From NCBI GenBank assembly GCA_021732625.1, contig JAKFUP010000022.1:1-47156 (forward strand): DNA of 47,156 nucleotides. The letters are read 5' to 3'. Shown here in pieces: positions 27,011 through 35,361 of this stretch. Positions within the stretch are counted from its first letter, which is position 1, and every line of letters starts with the position of its first letter. The notes beneath the pieces are model-generated. The model made no database searches. It worked only from the letters and a program-made list of their open reading frames with translations, and was not told the origin of the DNA. The stretch is from Hyphomicrobiales bacterium. GTDB taxonomy: Bacteria > Pseudomonadota > Alphaproteobacteria > Rhizobiales > Xanthobacteraceae. The translations under genes were made by a program, and so were the position numbers.

Positions 27011-27928
27011 TTAGAACGGGCTGACGGAAAAATAGCGCAGCCACAAGTCAGTGTAGCGGCCCTTTTCCCAGATCCGGAACATCGCCCAGTTCAACGACTG
27101 CCGCAAAAGATCGTTGCCGCGGCGAACCGCAATGCCGACGCCTTCGCCGAAGTAGCGGCTCTCGACGAACGGCCCGCCGCTGAAAGCGCAACAGCTTTCC
27201 GAGTCCGTGCCGTTGATCCAGAGCGCGAGCGAAATCGCATCGCCGAAAATGAAATCGACCTCGCTGCGGCGCAACGCCTGCCGCAACGCTTCATCGTTCG
27301 GATAGCCGGTCAGCGCCGCGTCGGTGAAGAACGCCTTCAGATAAGCCTCGTGCGCGGAGCCCGTGATCGCGCCGATTTTCTTGCCCTCAAGATACTCCGG
27401 CCGGATCTCCGGCATCACCGCATCCTTGCGGGAGGCGAAGCGCGCCGGCGCACGATAATACGGATCGGTGAAATCGACCTTGGCGCGCAGTTGCGGCGTC
27501 ACCGCCAGCGACGCGATGACGGCATCGCCGCGATTGCTCGCCACCGAATCCAGCAGCGTTTCAAACCGCCGCATCTGGATGGTGCAGGTCACCTTGATCT
27601 CTTCGCAGATGAGCCGCGCCAGATCGACATTGAAACCCGCCAGATTGCCGTCCGGTCCGGTGTAGTTGAACGGCGGGTAATCGCTCTCGGTGAGAAAACG
27701 GATTCCGGTGAGGCGGGTCAGATCCGGGCGGTCCGGCCGGCGGCGCGGGTCCCAAAATCCGGGGATCGCCTGCGGCGCGCTCTGGGCGCTCGCCGGCGCC
27801 AGCGGTGCTGCGCCGTTTTGCTGCGCCAGAGCAGGCTTTATACCGCCCGCGACAAGGCAAATGGCGGTCAGCGCTGTTGCCAACGGCAAGATTCGGTAAT
27901 TGGAAAACACGGCAATCTTTGGTTGCAT
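27011..27928 (-). CDS. Periplasmic solute-binding protein (SBP_bac_3 family, amino-acid type)
   Basis: The 305-residue exported protein has a signal peptide cleaved after ALA35. The family-3 binding-protein fold follows, with LTESDYPPFNYTGPDGNLAGFNVDLARLI-like opening strands, a DAVIASLAVTPQ motif and FTDPYYR. It would bind a polar amino acid or similar cationic or organic ligand. No ABC permease or ATPase is adjacent, so it is an orphan or may have a sensory or enzymatic role. A long same-frame extension upstream runs into the divergent gene and was discarded. Confidence 0.82.
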   Translation of the reverse strand: MQPKIAVFSNYRILPLATALTAICLVAGGIKPALAQQNGAAPLAPASAQSAPQAIPGFWDPRRRPDRPDLTRLTGIRFLTESDYPPFNYTGPDGNLAGFNVDLARLICEEIKVTCTIQMRRFETLLDSVASNRGDAVIASLAVTPQLRAKVDFTDPYYRAPARFASRKDAVMPEIRPEYLEGKKIGAITGSAHEAYLKAFFTDAALTGYPNDEALRQALRRSEVDFIFGDAISLALWINGTDSESCCAFSGGPFVESRYFGEGVGIAVRRGNDLLRQSLNWAMFRIWEKGRYTDLWLRYFSVSPF

Positions 27929-28012
27929 TTTGGCGGAGCCCGTACCGGCGGTCTTATAGACCATCCGGCGGAAGACGCGAGTGGCGTTATCGGGCGTGGA
28001 TTTGGCGGATCG

Positions 28013-30019
28013 ATGGCCCGGGGTGAATTGGAGACGACTGAAAGGCCACCGCTGCCCGCATTTCTGGCCGAGAAGGACAGCAACCCGGCATCCAATAACG
28101 ACAATCTGCCTGCGGACGGCGAACCGGGTCCGGCGAACGAACTCGATTGCCTGCGCGGGGTGCTGGCGCCGGGTTTGCTGGCTTGGGCAGAGGCGCGCAG
28201 CACGCAAACGAATCTCGGCGCGGACCGCGTCCTGATCCGGAACGGATTGATCGGCGAGAGCGCTTATCTCGATCGGCTCGCGATCCAGACCGGCGTCAGG
28301 CGCGAAACATTTGCGACGGTCTCGCGTGACGACTGCCCGCTGCATGACGATCAACTGCCCCGCGCGGTGCAGCACGGCGTGTTGCCGCTGCGGCAGAACG
28401 GCGAACTGACTTGGGCCATTGCACCGCGCGGATACACAGCCAGACGGCTTTGCCGATTCGCCGCGCAATTTCCTGAACACTCACATCGCATCCGTATCGC
28501 ATCAAGCAACGAGCTCGCCGATGTCCTGCTCACGCAGGCGACCGCACCAATGGCGGCGGCGGCGGTGGACGGACTGCATCGCCGCTGGCCCGCATTCTCG
28601 GCAGCGCCCGGCAGACATTCTTCGCGGCGGCTGATCTATGCCGCCAGCACGGCTGCAACATTTCTGGCGATCGTGCTGATCGCATCAGAAGCGGTCACGG
28701 TGACACTCACAATCTGCTTCCTCGCCATCGCCGCGCTGCGGCTCGGTGCCAGTCTTTTGCCACGCCCGAAATCCCCGCGATTGCGCCGGCTGCGAGACGC
28801 GGATTTGCCGGACTACACGATCCTCGTCGCACTTTATCGCGAGGCGACGTCAGTCGCGCCGCTGCTTGAGGCCTTCGACGCGCTCGATTACCCCCGTGAA
28901 AAGCTTGAGATCATTCTTGCCGTCGAGCCGAACGATCTCGAAACACGCGCCGCGATCGCGCGGCTTGGGGCGAAACCCCGTGTCCGCACCATCGTCGCGC
29001 CGGTCTATGGTCCGCAGACCAAGCCGAAGGCGTTAAATTTCGCACTGCCGTTCGTGCAAGGCACGTTTCTCGCCGTGTATGACGCGGAAGATCGCCCCGA
29101 ACCCGGACAACTGCGCGCCGCGCTCGATGCGTTTCGCAATCACGGTCCCGACCTCGCCTGCGTTCAGGCAAGCCTGTGCATCGACAATCCAGCGGACAGC
29201 TGGCTGTCGTGCATGTTCACGGCGGAGTATGCCGGCCAATTCGATGTATTCCTGCAGGGGCTTTCGAGCTTGAAGTTGCCGATTCCGCTTGGCGGGTCAT
29301 CGAACCACTTCCGCACCGCGACGCTGCGCGAGGTCGGTGCATGGGATGCCTACAACGTCACTGAGGATGCCGATCTCGGCGTTCGCTTCGCGCGGTTCGG
29401 CTATCGCTCGGCCATGTTTGCATCGACGACATTCGAGGAGGCCCCGTCGCAATTCGGGCCATGGCTGCGGCAGCGTTCGCGCTGGATGAAAGGCTGGATG
29501 CAAACCTGGTTGGTGCACATGCGGTCGCCGCCGACACTATGGCGAGATGCCGGCGCGCGCGGCTTCATCACGCTCAACCTGATCGTCGGCTGCAATGTGC
29601 TGACCGCATTGTCGCATCCGTTCCTGATCGGCGCGATCGGTCTTGATTCCATTGTCCGTGCTATCGGCTCCCCATCGGCGTTTCTGTCCGGACGTCTCGC
29701 AACGCTGCATCTGCTTGCGATCGCACTCGGCTATGTCACCGCTGCCGCCATCGGATTCGCCGGACTGGTACGCCGCGGATTGCCCGGCGCGGGTTGGGTC
29801 TTGCTGCTGATGCCGGTGTACTGGATTTTGCTGTCGGTGGCCGCGTGGCGTGCGCTGTATCAGCTCGTGCGCGAACCCTACCGCTGGGAAAAGACCGAAC
29901 ACGGCCTTGCCAGAAGCGCACTGTTCTCGCGCGGCATCTACGCCGGCAGAGACGCTTCAGACGATCTCACGGCTGTGGAATCGCTTGCGCGGAAACGAAC
30001 GGTTACAGATATCGCTTGA
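28013..30019 (+). CDS. Membrane glycosyltransferase family 2 with N-terminal GspE_N/MshEN-like domain
   Basis: The 668-residue protein has three parts. Residues about 45-180 resemble the N-terminal domain of type II secretion ATPases, with the MshEN-like core GLIGESAYLDRLAIQ (78-92) followed by GVLPLRQNGELTWAIAP (122-138). Two helices follow at 207-249. A processive GT2 domain (about 265-500) has DAEDRP (357-362), TEDADLG (450-456) and QRSRWMKGW (487-495). At least three C-terminal helices complete it. It probably makes or exports a polysaccharide, with the N-terminal module a candidate cyclic-di-GMP sensor. The start is uncertain; the frame is open far upstream. It is divergent from the solute-binding protein by 84 bases. 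Confidence 0.82.
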   Translation: MARGELETTERPPLPAFLAEKDSNPASNNDNLPADGEPGPANELDCLRGVLAPGLLAWAEARSTQTNLGADRVLIRNGLIGESAYLDRLAIQTGVRRETFATVSRDDCPLHDDQLPRAVQHGVLPLRQNGELTWAIAPRGYTARRLCRFAAQFPEHSHRIRIASSNELADVLLTQATAPMAAAAVDGLHRRWPAFSAAPGRHSSRRLIYAASTAATFLAIVLIASEAVTVTLTICFLAIAALRLGASLLPRPKSPRLRRLRDADLPDYTILVALYREATSVAPLLEAFDALDYPREKLEIILAVEPNDLETRAAIARLGAKPRVRTIVAPVYGPQTKPKALNFALPFVQGTFLAVYDAEDRPEPGQLRAALDAFRNHGPDLACVQASLCIDNPADSWLSCMFTAEYAGQFDVFLQGLSSLKLPIPLGGSSNHFRTATLREVGAWDAYNVTEDADLGVRFARFGYRSAMFASTTFEEAPSQFGPWLRQRSRWMKGWMQTWLVHMRSPPTLWRDAGARGFITLNLIVGCNVLTALSHPFLIGAIGLDSIVRAIGSPSAFLSGRLATLHLLAIALGYVTAAAIGFAGLVRRGLPGAGWVLLLMPVYWILLSVAAWRALYQLVREPYRWEKTEHGLARSALFSRGIYAGRDASDDLTAVESLARKRTVTDIA

Positions 30020-30599
30020 GGTCGGTTGCGGCTTCTTCGGGCTTGCGCTTGAGGTCGAACGGCCGGACGAATTTTCCGTCGCGGTCCATCAAGTAGATCA
30101 GTGCGGTATGATCCATCGTGTAGTCGCCATCCTTGAGCGGCACTTTCTTGGCGTACACCCGATAGCCTGAAATGATTTTCTCGACAGAAGCAGGATCGCC
30201 GGTGAGTCCTTTCAGGCGCGGATCGAAACTCGACAGATAATCCTTCATCTTGCCGACGGTGTCGCGCTCGGGATCAACCGAAACGAAATAGGCGTTGATG
30301 CGATCGCCATCTTTGCCCATCGCGCGCAGCACTTCCGACATGTCGAACAGCGCGGTCGGGCAGACATCGGGACAATGGGTGAAGCCGAAGAAAACGATCG
30401 TCGGCTTGCCCTTCAGGCTTTGCTCGGTGACGGTCATGCCACCTTGGTCCACCAGCTGAAACGGTCCGCCGATGGCGGCCGGCGCTGTCACCTTTTGCAG
30501 TCCGCCAAGCATCCAGAGCGTGAACAGCAGACCGGCGGCGAGGCTTGCGGCAAAGGCCGCGACGATCAGCAACGGGCGGGTGGCTGGGGTGGCTGGCAT
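30003..30599 (-). CDS. SCO family copper chaperone
   Basis: The 198-residue membrane-anchored thioredoxin-fold protein has one N-terminal helix (about 11-32). The copper motif CPDVC (Cys76, Cys80) sits in FFGFTHCPDVCPTALFDM, and the third ligand is His164 in MDHTALIYLMD. SCO proteins deliver copper or reduce the CuA site of cytochrome c oxidase subunit II. The gene converges on and overlaps the glycosyltransferase gene by 17 bases, and lies 33 bases after a small membrane-protein gene. No oxidase genes are in the window. Confidence 0.9.
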   Translation of the reverse strand: MPATPATRPLLIVAAFAASLAAGLLFTLWMLGGLQKVTAPAAIGGPFQLVDQGGMTVTEQSLKGKPTIVFFGFTHCPDVCPTALFDMSEVLRAMGKDGDRINAYFVSVDPERDTVGKMKDYLSSFDPRLKGLTGDPASVEKIISGYRVYAKKVPLKDGDYTMDHTALIYLMDRDGKFVRPFDLKRKPEEAATDLKRYL

Positions 30600-30632
30600 C
30601 GAATGTCCCGGGGAAAGTCTGAAACCGTGAGG

Positions 30633-30833
30633 TCAGAAACAGGCAGCGAGGCCCGCGGCGATGGTTTGGAAAAATACGGTCGTGCCATAATGCACCCAGA
30701 GCACGGCGGCACCGCCGGCCAGGACCAATGCGGCGATACCCACGACGACCAGCGCGACGCGCTGCCGCGCCGGTGCCGTCTGCTGCTGCAGCACATTGTC
30801 AGCCATATCGTTAGCCGTTGAGTTTTGAGCCAT
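30633..30833 (-). CDS. Small single-pass membrane protein upstream of SCO
   Basis: The 66-residue protein has a polar Gln/Asn-rich N-terminus and one long hydrophobic helix (RVALVVVGIAALVLAGGAAV). The ending TVFFQTIAAGLAACF is also hydrophobic. I do not recognise a named family. Its position directly upstream of the SCO gene, same strand, 33 bases apart, suggests a joint transcript. An internal Met at 30806 is an alternative start. Confidence 0.6.
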   Translation of the reverse strand: MAQNSTANDMADNVLQQQTAPARQRVALVVVGIAALVLAGGAAVLWVHYGTTVFFQTIAAGLAACF

Positions 30834-30939
30834 GGAGTTGACTTAAAGGCTGGCCGGGAAGCTATCAAGCGCCGCGCCGCCAGCACCGATCACGTCCTGC
30901 GGAGCGTGCAAGCGATCAACGCCCGGAAAACAGCGAATA

Positions 30940-31410
30940 TCAGCGCCGATGCGTGCGGGGAGCCTGTGCCTGAGCGTCCAGGAAGCATGGCTTGTACATG
31001 CTGGTCAGTGCGCGGCCGCGCAGGAAGATCATGCGCGGCTGGAGACCGCCGCGCTGGGAGATCCAGCGGCGGATGTTGCCCGGATAGAGCGAATACAACA
31101 ACTGGGTCGCTTCGGGATTGGTGATCGAGCGGCCGTTGGGTCCGAAATCCCACGCCGCATGGAAGCCGAGATTGGCCTTTGACGTGACGCATATCCGCTC
31201 CGGCGGCAGTGCGCCCAGAACGATGGTGCAGGCCGAGGCGCAAAGCCCGTCGATGACCACTTGCTCACCGGACGACCGTAGGTCGCGATATTTTTCGACG
31301 TAGGTTCCGATCCGGCCGCCGCGATCGTCGGTGATCCGAACCATCGCCTGGCTCGAAACGATCCCAGCCAGAAGGAGACCCGCCGCGAGCAACCCCGTCA
31401 CGATCCTCAT
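30940..31410 (-). CDS. Small exported protein, COG3904-like (ClpP/crotonase-fold-like)
   Basis: The 156-residue protein has a signal peptide (MRIVTGLLAAGLLLAGIVSS). The motif GLCASACTIVLGALP, followed by ICVTSKANLGFHAAWD, recalls the nucleophile and helper-His regions of periplasmic ClpP-like proteins. A catalytic role is not demonstrated. The C-terminus is basic and includes KPCFLDAQAQ. A start four codons upstream (31422) is possible. It is divergent from the FAD dehydrogenase across 372 non-coding bases. Confidence 0.65.
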   Translation of the reverse strand: MRIVTGLLAAGLLLAGIVSSQAMVRITDDRGGRIGTYVEKYRDLRSSGEQVVIDGLCASACTIVLGALPPERICVTSKANLGFHAAWDFGPNGRSITNPEATQLLYSLYPGNIRRWISQRGGLQPRMIFLRGRALTSMYKPCFLDAQAQAPRTHRR

Positions 31411-31559
31411 CACCAGCCCCATGCCCCCGAAAAACACCAGACAATCGATGCCGCCAGAACATCGCCAGCGTGTTGCGAGTCTGGAATTTTGTCCAGAGTT
31501 TAGGGTGCGTCGCACTCAGATTTAGGCGCAGTGTTGCACGCGGGATGCACTCGGAGCAT

Positions 31560-31635
31560 CCTCGTACCCCGTTTCCGAAGTTCGTGCCCTCGCCGCGACT
31601 CCTCAAACGAACTTCGGAAACGAAAGGGTACGAGG
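31560..31635. repeat. Bulged palindrome unit 1
   Basis: The left arm is CCTCGTACCC, a one-base bulge (C), then GTTTCCGAAGTTCGT. A 21-base loop follows. The right arm is ACGAACTTCGGAAAC, a four-base bulge (GAAA), then GGGTACGAGG. All 25 pairs are perfect. It forms an inverted pair with unit 2. Confidence 0.9.
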
Positions 31636-31648
31636 GAATCCCATGATT

Positions 31649-31727
31649 CTAGTACTGCTTTCGATCTGAAGTTCCTGATGAGGAGCCTGCAGCAAATGGT
31701 GCAGGAACTTCAGATCGGCAGTACTAG
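31649..31727. repeat. Bulged palindrome unit 2 (opposite orientation)
   Basis: The left arm is CTAGTACTGC, a four-base bulge (TTTC), then GATCTGAAGTTCCTG. A 24-base loop follows. The right arm is CAGGAACTTCAGATC, a one-base bulge (G), then GCAGTACTAG. All 25 pairs are perfect. The geometry is the exact mirror of unit 1 although the stem sequences largely differ. Confidence 0.9.
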
Positions 31728-31782
31728 TCCCAAAATGGAACACGCCGGTGCCGACCGGCAGACTGTGGGGAGTCAAACAACC

Positions 31783-33441
31783 ATGGCGGACGATGCCGAT
31801 GTGATCGTGGTGGGTGGCGGACTTTCCGGTCTGGTTGCCGCCACCGAACTGACGGATGCTGGCAAGCGCGTCATACTCGTCGATCAGGAGGCCGACCAGA
31901 ATCTCGGCGGACAGGCGTTCTGGTCCTTCGGCGGTTTGTTTCTGGTCGATTCGCCCGAGCAGCGGCGGCTGCGAATCAAGGATTCGTTCGACCTTGCGTG
32001 GCAGGATTGGCAAGGCGCCGCCGGCTTCGACCGCAACGAAGACGATTGGCCGAAACGCTGGGCGGAAGCCTACGTCCAGTTCGCTGCAACCGAGAAGCGC
32101 GGCTGGCTGCGCGCGATGGGGCACCGGTTTTTTCCGATTGTCGGCTGGGCCGAGCGCGGCGGTTACGACGCCATGGGGCACGGCAATTCGGTGCCGCGCT
32201 TTCATGTCACATGGGGAACCGGGCCCGGCGTCATCGAACCGTTCGAGCGGCGTGCCCGTGCCGCAGCGAAAAACGGCAAACTCGTTTTCAAGTTTCGCCA
32301 TCGCGTCGATGCGCTGACGATCACTAACGGAACGGTCGATGGTGTGAGCGGTGTGATCCTTGAGCCGACCAGCGCCGGACGCGGCGAAACCACGTCGCGC
32401 ACCAGCGTCGGAGAATTTTCACTGAAGGCGCAGGCGGTGATCGTGGCCTCCGGCGGCATCGGCGGCAACCACGACCTCGTTCGCAAAAATTGGCCGCAAC
32501 GTCTCGGCGCACCGCCGAAGCACATGATCACCGGCGTGCCTGCGCATGTCGACGGCCGCATGATCGCCATCACCGAGGCCGCTGGCGGTCGCGTCATCAA
32601 CCGCGACCGCATGTGGCACTATGTGGAGGGCGTGCATAACTGGAATCCGATCTGGCCCGGCCACGGCATCCGCATTTTGCCCGGTCCCTCGTCGATGTGG
32701 TTTGACGCGAAGGGAGAGCGCCTGCCTTCGCCGCTCTATCCCGGCTACGACACGCTCGGTCAGCTCGACTACATCATGCACACCGGCCACGACTATTCGT
32801 GGTTCATCCTGACGCAAGCCATCATCAAGAAAGAGTTCGCGCTCTCCGGCTCCGAACAGAATCCCGATCTCACCGGCAAAAGCTGGCTGATGACCGCGCG
32901 CCGCGCCACCAACAAGGGCGCGCCCGCGCCGGTCGAAGCCTTCAAGGAGAAGGGCAGCGATTTCATCGTGCGCGACAATCTCGCAGACCTGGTTACCGCG
33001 ATGAACAAGCTGACCGGTGATAACCTGCTGAACTACGAGCGCATCAAAAGCCAGATCGAGGCGCGTGATCGCGAAATCGGCAACCCCTTTGTCAAGGACA
33101 TGCAGGTGATGGGCATTCACAACGCCCGGCGTTACATCGGCGACAAGCTGATCCGCACAGCGGCGCCGCACCGGATTCTCGATCCGGAACAGGGACCGCT
33201 GATTGCCGTGAAGCTCAATATCCTGACGCGCAAAACGCTCGGCGGTTTCGAGACCGACCTCGATGCCCGCGTATTCGGCAATAGCGGCCAGATCATTCCG
33301 GGACTTTACGCAGCGGGCGAAGTCTCGGGCTTCGGCGGCGGCGGCATGCACGGTTATCGTTCGCTGGAAGGCACGTTCCTTGGCGGCTGTCTGTTCTCGG
33401 GCCGTGTCGCCGGGCGCGCCGCGGCCAAGGCCGTGGCATAA
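31783..33441 (+). CDS. FAD-binding dehydrogenase (fumarate reductase/KstD-like flavoprotein)
   Basis: The 552-residue flavoprotein has the dinucleotide motif VIVVGGGLSGLVAATEL (residues 6-22) and a following acidic VD. Mid-sequence it has AVIVASGGIGGN. The C-terminal FAD motif is GLYAAGEVSGFGGGGMHGYR with SLEGTFLGGCLFSGR. It belongs to the FAD_binding_2 dehydrogenases related to 3-ketosteroid dehydrogenase and fumarate reductase; the substrate is unknown. GGGGAG upstream supports the ATG at 31783 over longer frames that run through the palindromes. It lies 5 bases before the PHB-depolymerase-like gene, so they form an operon. Confidence 0.88.
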   Translation: MADDADVIVVGGGLSGLVAATELTDAGKRVILVDQEADQNLGGQAFWSFGGLFLVDSPEQRRLRIKDSFDLAWQDWQGAAGFDRNEDDWPKRWAEAYVQFAATEKRGWLRAMGHRFFPIVGWAERGGYDAMGHGNSVPRFHVTWGTGPGVIEPFERRARAAAKNGKLVFKFRHRVDALTITNGTVDGVSGVILEPTSAGRGETTSRTSVGEFSLKAQAVIVASGGIGGNHDLVRKNWPQRLGAPPKHMITGVPAHVDGRMIAITEAAGGRVINRDRMWHYVEGVHNWNPIWPGHGIRILPGPSSMWFDAKGERLPSPLYPGYDTLGQLDYIMHTGHDYSWFILTQAIIKKEFALSGSEQNPDLTGKSWLMTARRATNKGAPAPVEAFKEKGSDFIVRDNLADLVTAMNKLTGDNLLNYERIKSQIEARDREIGNPFVKDMQVMGIHNARRYIGDKLIRTAAPHRILDPEQGPLIAVKLNILTRKTLGGFETDLDARVFGNSGQIIPGLYAAGEVSGFGGGGMHGYRSLEGTFLGGCLFSGRVAGRAAAKAVA

Positions 33442-33446
33442 CGACG

Positions 33447-34367
33447 ATGCCGCGTCTGCTCGCAACAATAGCAGCGTTGGCTTTCTCTTTGATGGCTGCA
33501 CCTGCGCTCAGCGAAACGCTGACGATTGACGGCGTCAAACGCACGTTCTCGATCCAGTCGCCCGGCGCGAAACCAGCTCCGCTGGTGCTGGTCCTGCATG
33601 GCAACACCCAGCAAGGCAGCGACATGGAGACCCGCACGTCGTGGCCGGGTGTCGCCGCCCGTGAAAAGTTCACCGTGGTGTTTCCCGACGGGCTGAACAA
33701 ATCATGGGCCGATTTGCGCGGCAGCGGCCCGCGCGGCGGACGCGCTCCGCCCAAAGGGACCGACGACGCCGCCTTTCTGATGGCAATCGTTGACAAGCTC
33801 ATCAAGGACGGCATTGCCGATCCAAAGCGCATTTACGTGACGGGAACATCCAACGGCGGCGCCATGTCGATGACATTGGCATGCCTGCATACGGCGACGT
33901 TTGCGGCGGCGGCGAGCGTCATCATGAATATGACCGATATTTTTGGCGACAGTTGCAAACCGTCGCGTCCGATCCCGATGCTGATGATGAACGGAACCGA
34001 AGATCCGCTGATCCCGTTCAACGGCGGGCTTGGCACCAGCCGCTTTGCCGTTCCCGGTTTCTGGTCCACCGCAAAAACATTGGCGTTCTGGCGAAAAATC
34101 AACAACTGCTCAGCGCAGGATTTCCAGAGCAGCAACCTCCCGGACCGCGATCGATCCGACCAGTCCACCGTGACGCGGATCGAGTCGCGTTGCCCTGCAG
34201 GTCAGGACGTCTTGCTTTACCGGGTCAATGGCGGCGGCCATCGCATGCCGGGATCGTTTTCTGATGCGAAAGCGGAGCGGCTGGTGAGTTCGCTGCTTGG
34301 CCCGCAGAACCACGACATCGACGGCGCGGAAACGATCTGGGCGTTTCTCAAGAATTTCAGGCGATAG
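33447..34367 (+). CDS. Exported PHB depolymerase-like / feruloyl-esterase-like hydrolase
   Basis: The 306-residue alpha/beta hydrolase of the LpqC/CE1 type has a signal peptide cut after ALS-ET near residue 22. It has the oxyanion strand LVLVLHGNTQQGSD and nucleophile Ser135 in GTSNGG. The acid Asp186 is in MNGTEDPLIPFNGG and the His is in GGGHRMPGS. Family members cleave short-chain polyesters or feruloyl/acetyl esters outside the cytoplasm. A polyester role fits the PHA genes 2.5 kb away, but the direct partner is the FAD dehydrogenase 5 bases upstream. Confidence 0.83.
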   Translation: MPRLLATIAALAFSLMAAPALSETLTIDGVKRTFSIQSPGAKPAPLVLVLHGNTQQGSDMETRTSWPGVAAREKFTVVFPDGLNKSWADLRGSGPRGGRAPPKGTDDAAFLMAIVDKLIKDGIADPKRIYVTGTSNGGAMSMTLACLHTATFAAAASVIMNMTDIFGDSCKPSRPIPMLMMNGTEDPLIPFNGGLGTSRFAVPGFWSTAKTLAFWRKINNCSAQDFQSSNLPDRDRSDQSTVTRIESRCPAGQDVLLYRVNGGGHRMPGSFSDAKAERLVSSLLGPQNHDIDGAETIWAFLKNFRR

Positions 34368-34369
34368 CT

Positions 34370-34420
34370 CCGGTTTCCATCCCGGATCAAGTCCGGGACA
34401 GGCTTTTCCGGATCATGCCC
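34370..34420. repeat. GGGCATGATC-family repeat, left-truncated copy
   Basis: Only CCGGTTTCCATCCCGGATCA to GATCATGCCC remains of the element seen at 22057-22129; the left outer arm is missing. It fills a convergent junction, and its right arm supplies the TGA stop of the next hydrolase gene. Confidence 0.8.
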
Positions 34421-35186
34421 GGTACGGGTCGGGATATACGAGGCTGCGCCAGCCGCCGCGATTGAACGGCTTCCATGAACCTTCCGATTGCGCCAGACGA
34501 TCCGCGACCGCGTAGACCACCGCTGGATGATGACCCATGCCGCAATGGCTGCCGTCAACTTCGATGTTCTCGGCGAAGGTCGCAGGCTTTTCCATGCAAC
34601 CTTGCCACGCGCACACGCCATCTGTGCGGCTGAAGATCGCCGTCGTTGGCACCGGCGGAGTCCTTGAAATGTGCCCGCCGAAATCAGCGCCGTCATCCTG
34701 CGAGCTGCGGCCGCTTGCGTATTCGTAAACGCGCCAGGCGTTGGTGGATTTCGGATTGCCCGCGAACGGGCTGCCAAGCGTGATGACGCTGCGAACATGG
34801 TCCGGCATCATCTTCGCAAGCTGACGCGCATAAACGCCACCGAGACTCCAGCCGACGAGGCTGACCTTGCGGCCGTGGGTATCGCTCAGTTCGCGCACCA
34901 GATCGAGCATGCCTTCCTGCACGCCGGGGCGCAGGCCGTAGTTGCGGCCCTGACGCCAGCCGCTCACGGCGTAGCCGCGCGACTCGAGGAAACTGCGCAG
35001 CGGACGTGTCGAAGTATCGCTGGCCACAAGACCGGGCAGCACAAGCACTGGATGCCCGTCGCCGCGCGGCGCGAAGCTCAGCAGCGGCAATGCAGACAAG
35101 AACGCACCGAACTCGGAGATCGCGCGGCTTTCCAGCATCATCAAGGTGCGGGACGGCGGGCGCAGCGTCTGGGCAGTGGCAGACAT
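34413..35186 (-). CDS. Alpha/beta hydrolase (lipase/PGAP1-like)
   Basis: The 257-residue cytoplasmic hydrolase has the oxyanion region VLVLPGLVASD (47-57) and nucleophile Ser114 in GWSLGG. ITLGSPFAGNP follows, then IFSRTDGVCAW with a probable acid Asp, and DGSHCGMGHHP with the His. The SPF and GWSLGG features resemble bacterial lipases acting on acyl esters; substrate unknown. The last residues Tyr-Arg-Ala and the stop lie in a palindromic repeat, so the C-terminus may have been reset by it. Confidence 0.82.
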   Translation of the reverse strand: MSATAQTLRPPSRTLMMLESRAISEFGAFLSALPLLSFAPRGDGHPVLVLPGLVASDTSTRPLRSFLESRGYAVSGWRQGRNYGLRPGVQEGMLDLVRELSDTHGRKVSLVGWSLGGVYARQLAKMMPDHVRSVITLGSPFAGNPKSTNAWRVYEYASGRSSQDDGADFGGHISRTPPVPTTAIFSRTDGVCAWQGCMEKPATFAENIEVDGSHCGMGHHPAVVYAVADRLAQSEGSWKPFNRGGWRSLVYPDPYRA

Positions 35187-35361
35187 TCAATATCCTTTCG
35201 AGTCGAAACCTGTTCGTTCAGCGGACGATCGAAGCAGAGAACTCAAACGAAACCGAAGCACATTGATTCAAGCTAGGGAGCATAAAACTCCATTACAAGC
35301 GGCTCCCGATGCATTGCGCGGCGTTGACAACAGGCTGTTGCAAACAAGCCGCACATGTTTG

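Larger units (their letters stand above)
31411..31782. other. 372-base non-coding divergent region
   Basis: This is the only gap longer than 300 bases. It lies between the small exported protein (leftward) and the FAD dehydrogenase (rightward). Frames that cross it are composed of low-information translation with no family match. It holds two bulged palindromes (31560-31635 and 31649-31727) and, at 31767-31772, a GGGGAG ribosome site for the dehydrogenase. Confidence 0.75.

Noticed and set aside
26879-28012. N-terminal extension of the glycosyltransferase frame across the solute-binding protein
   Set aside because: It is antisense to a clear exported binding protein and includes the 26914 palindrome; no domain is visible in it.
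31560-31727. Integron attC site
   Set aside because: The bulged hairpins recall attC, but the GTTRRRY/RYYYAAC core boxes are absent and there is no integrase or cassette array.
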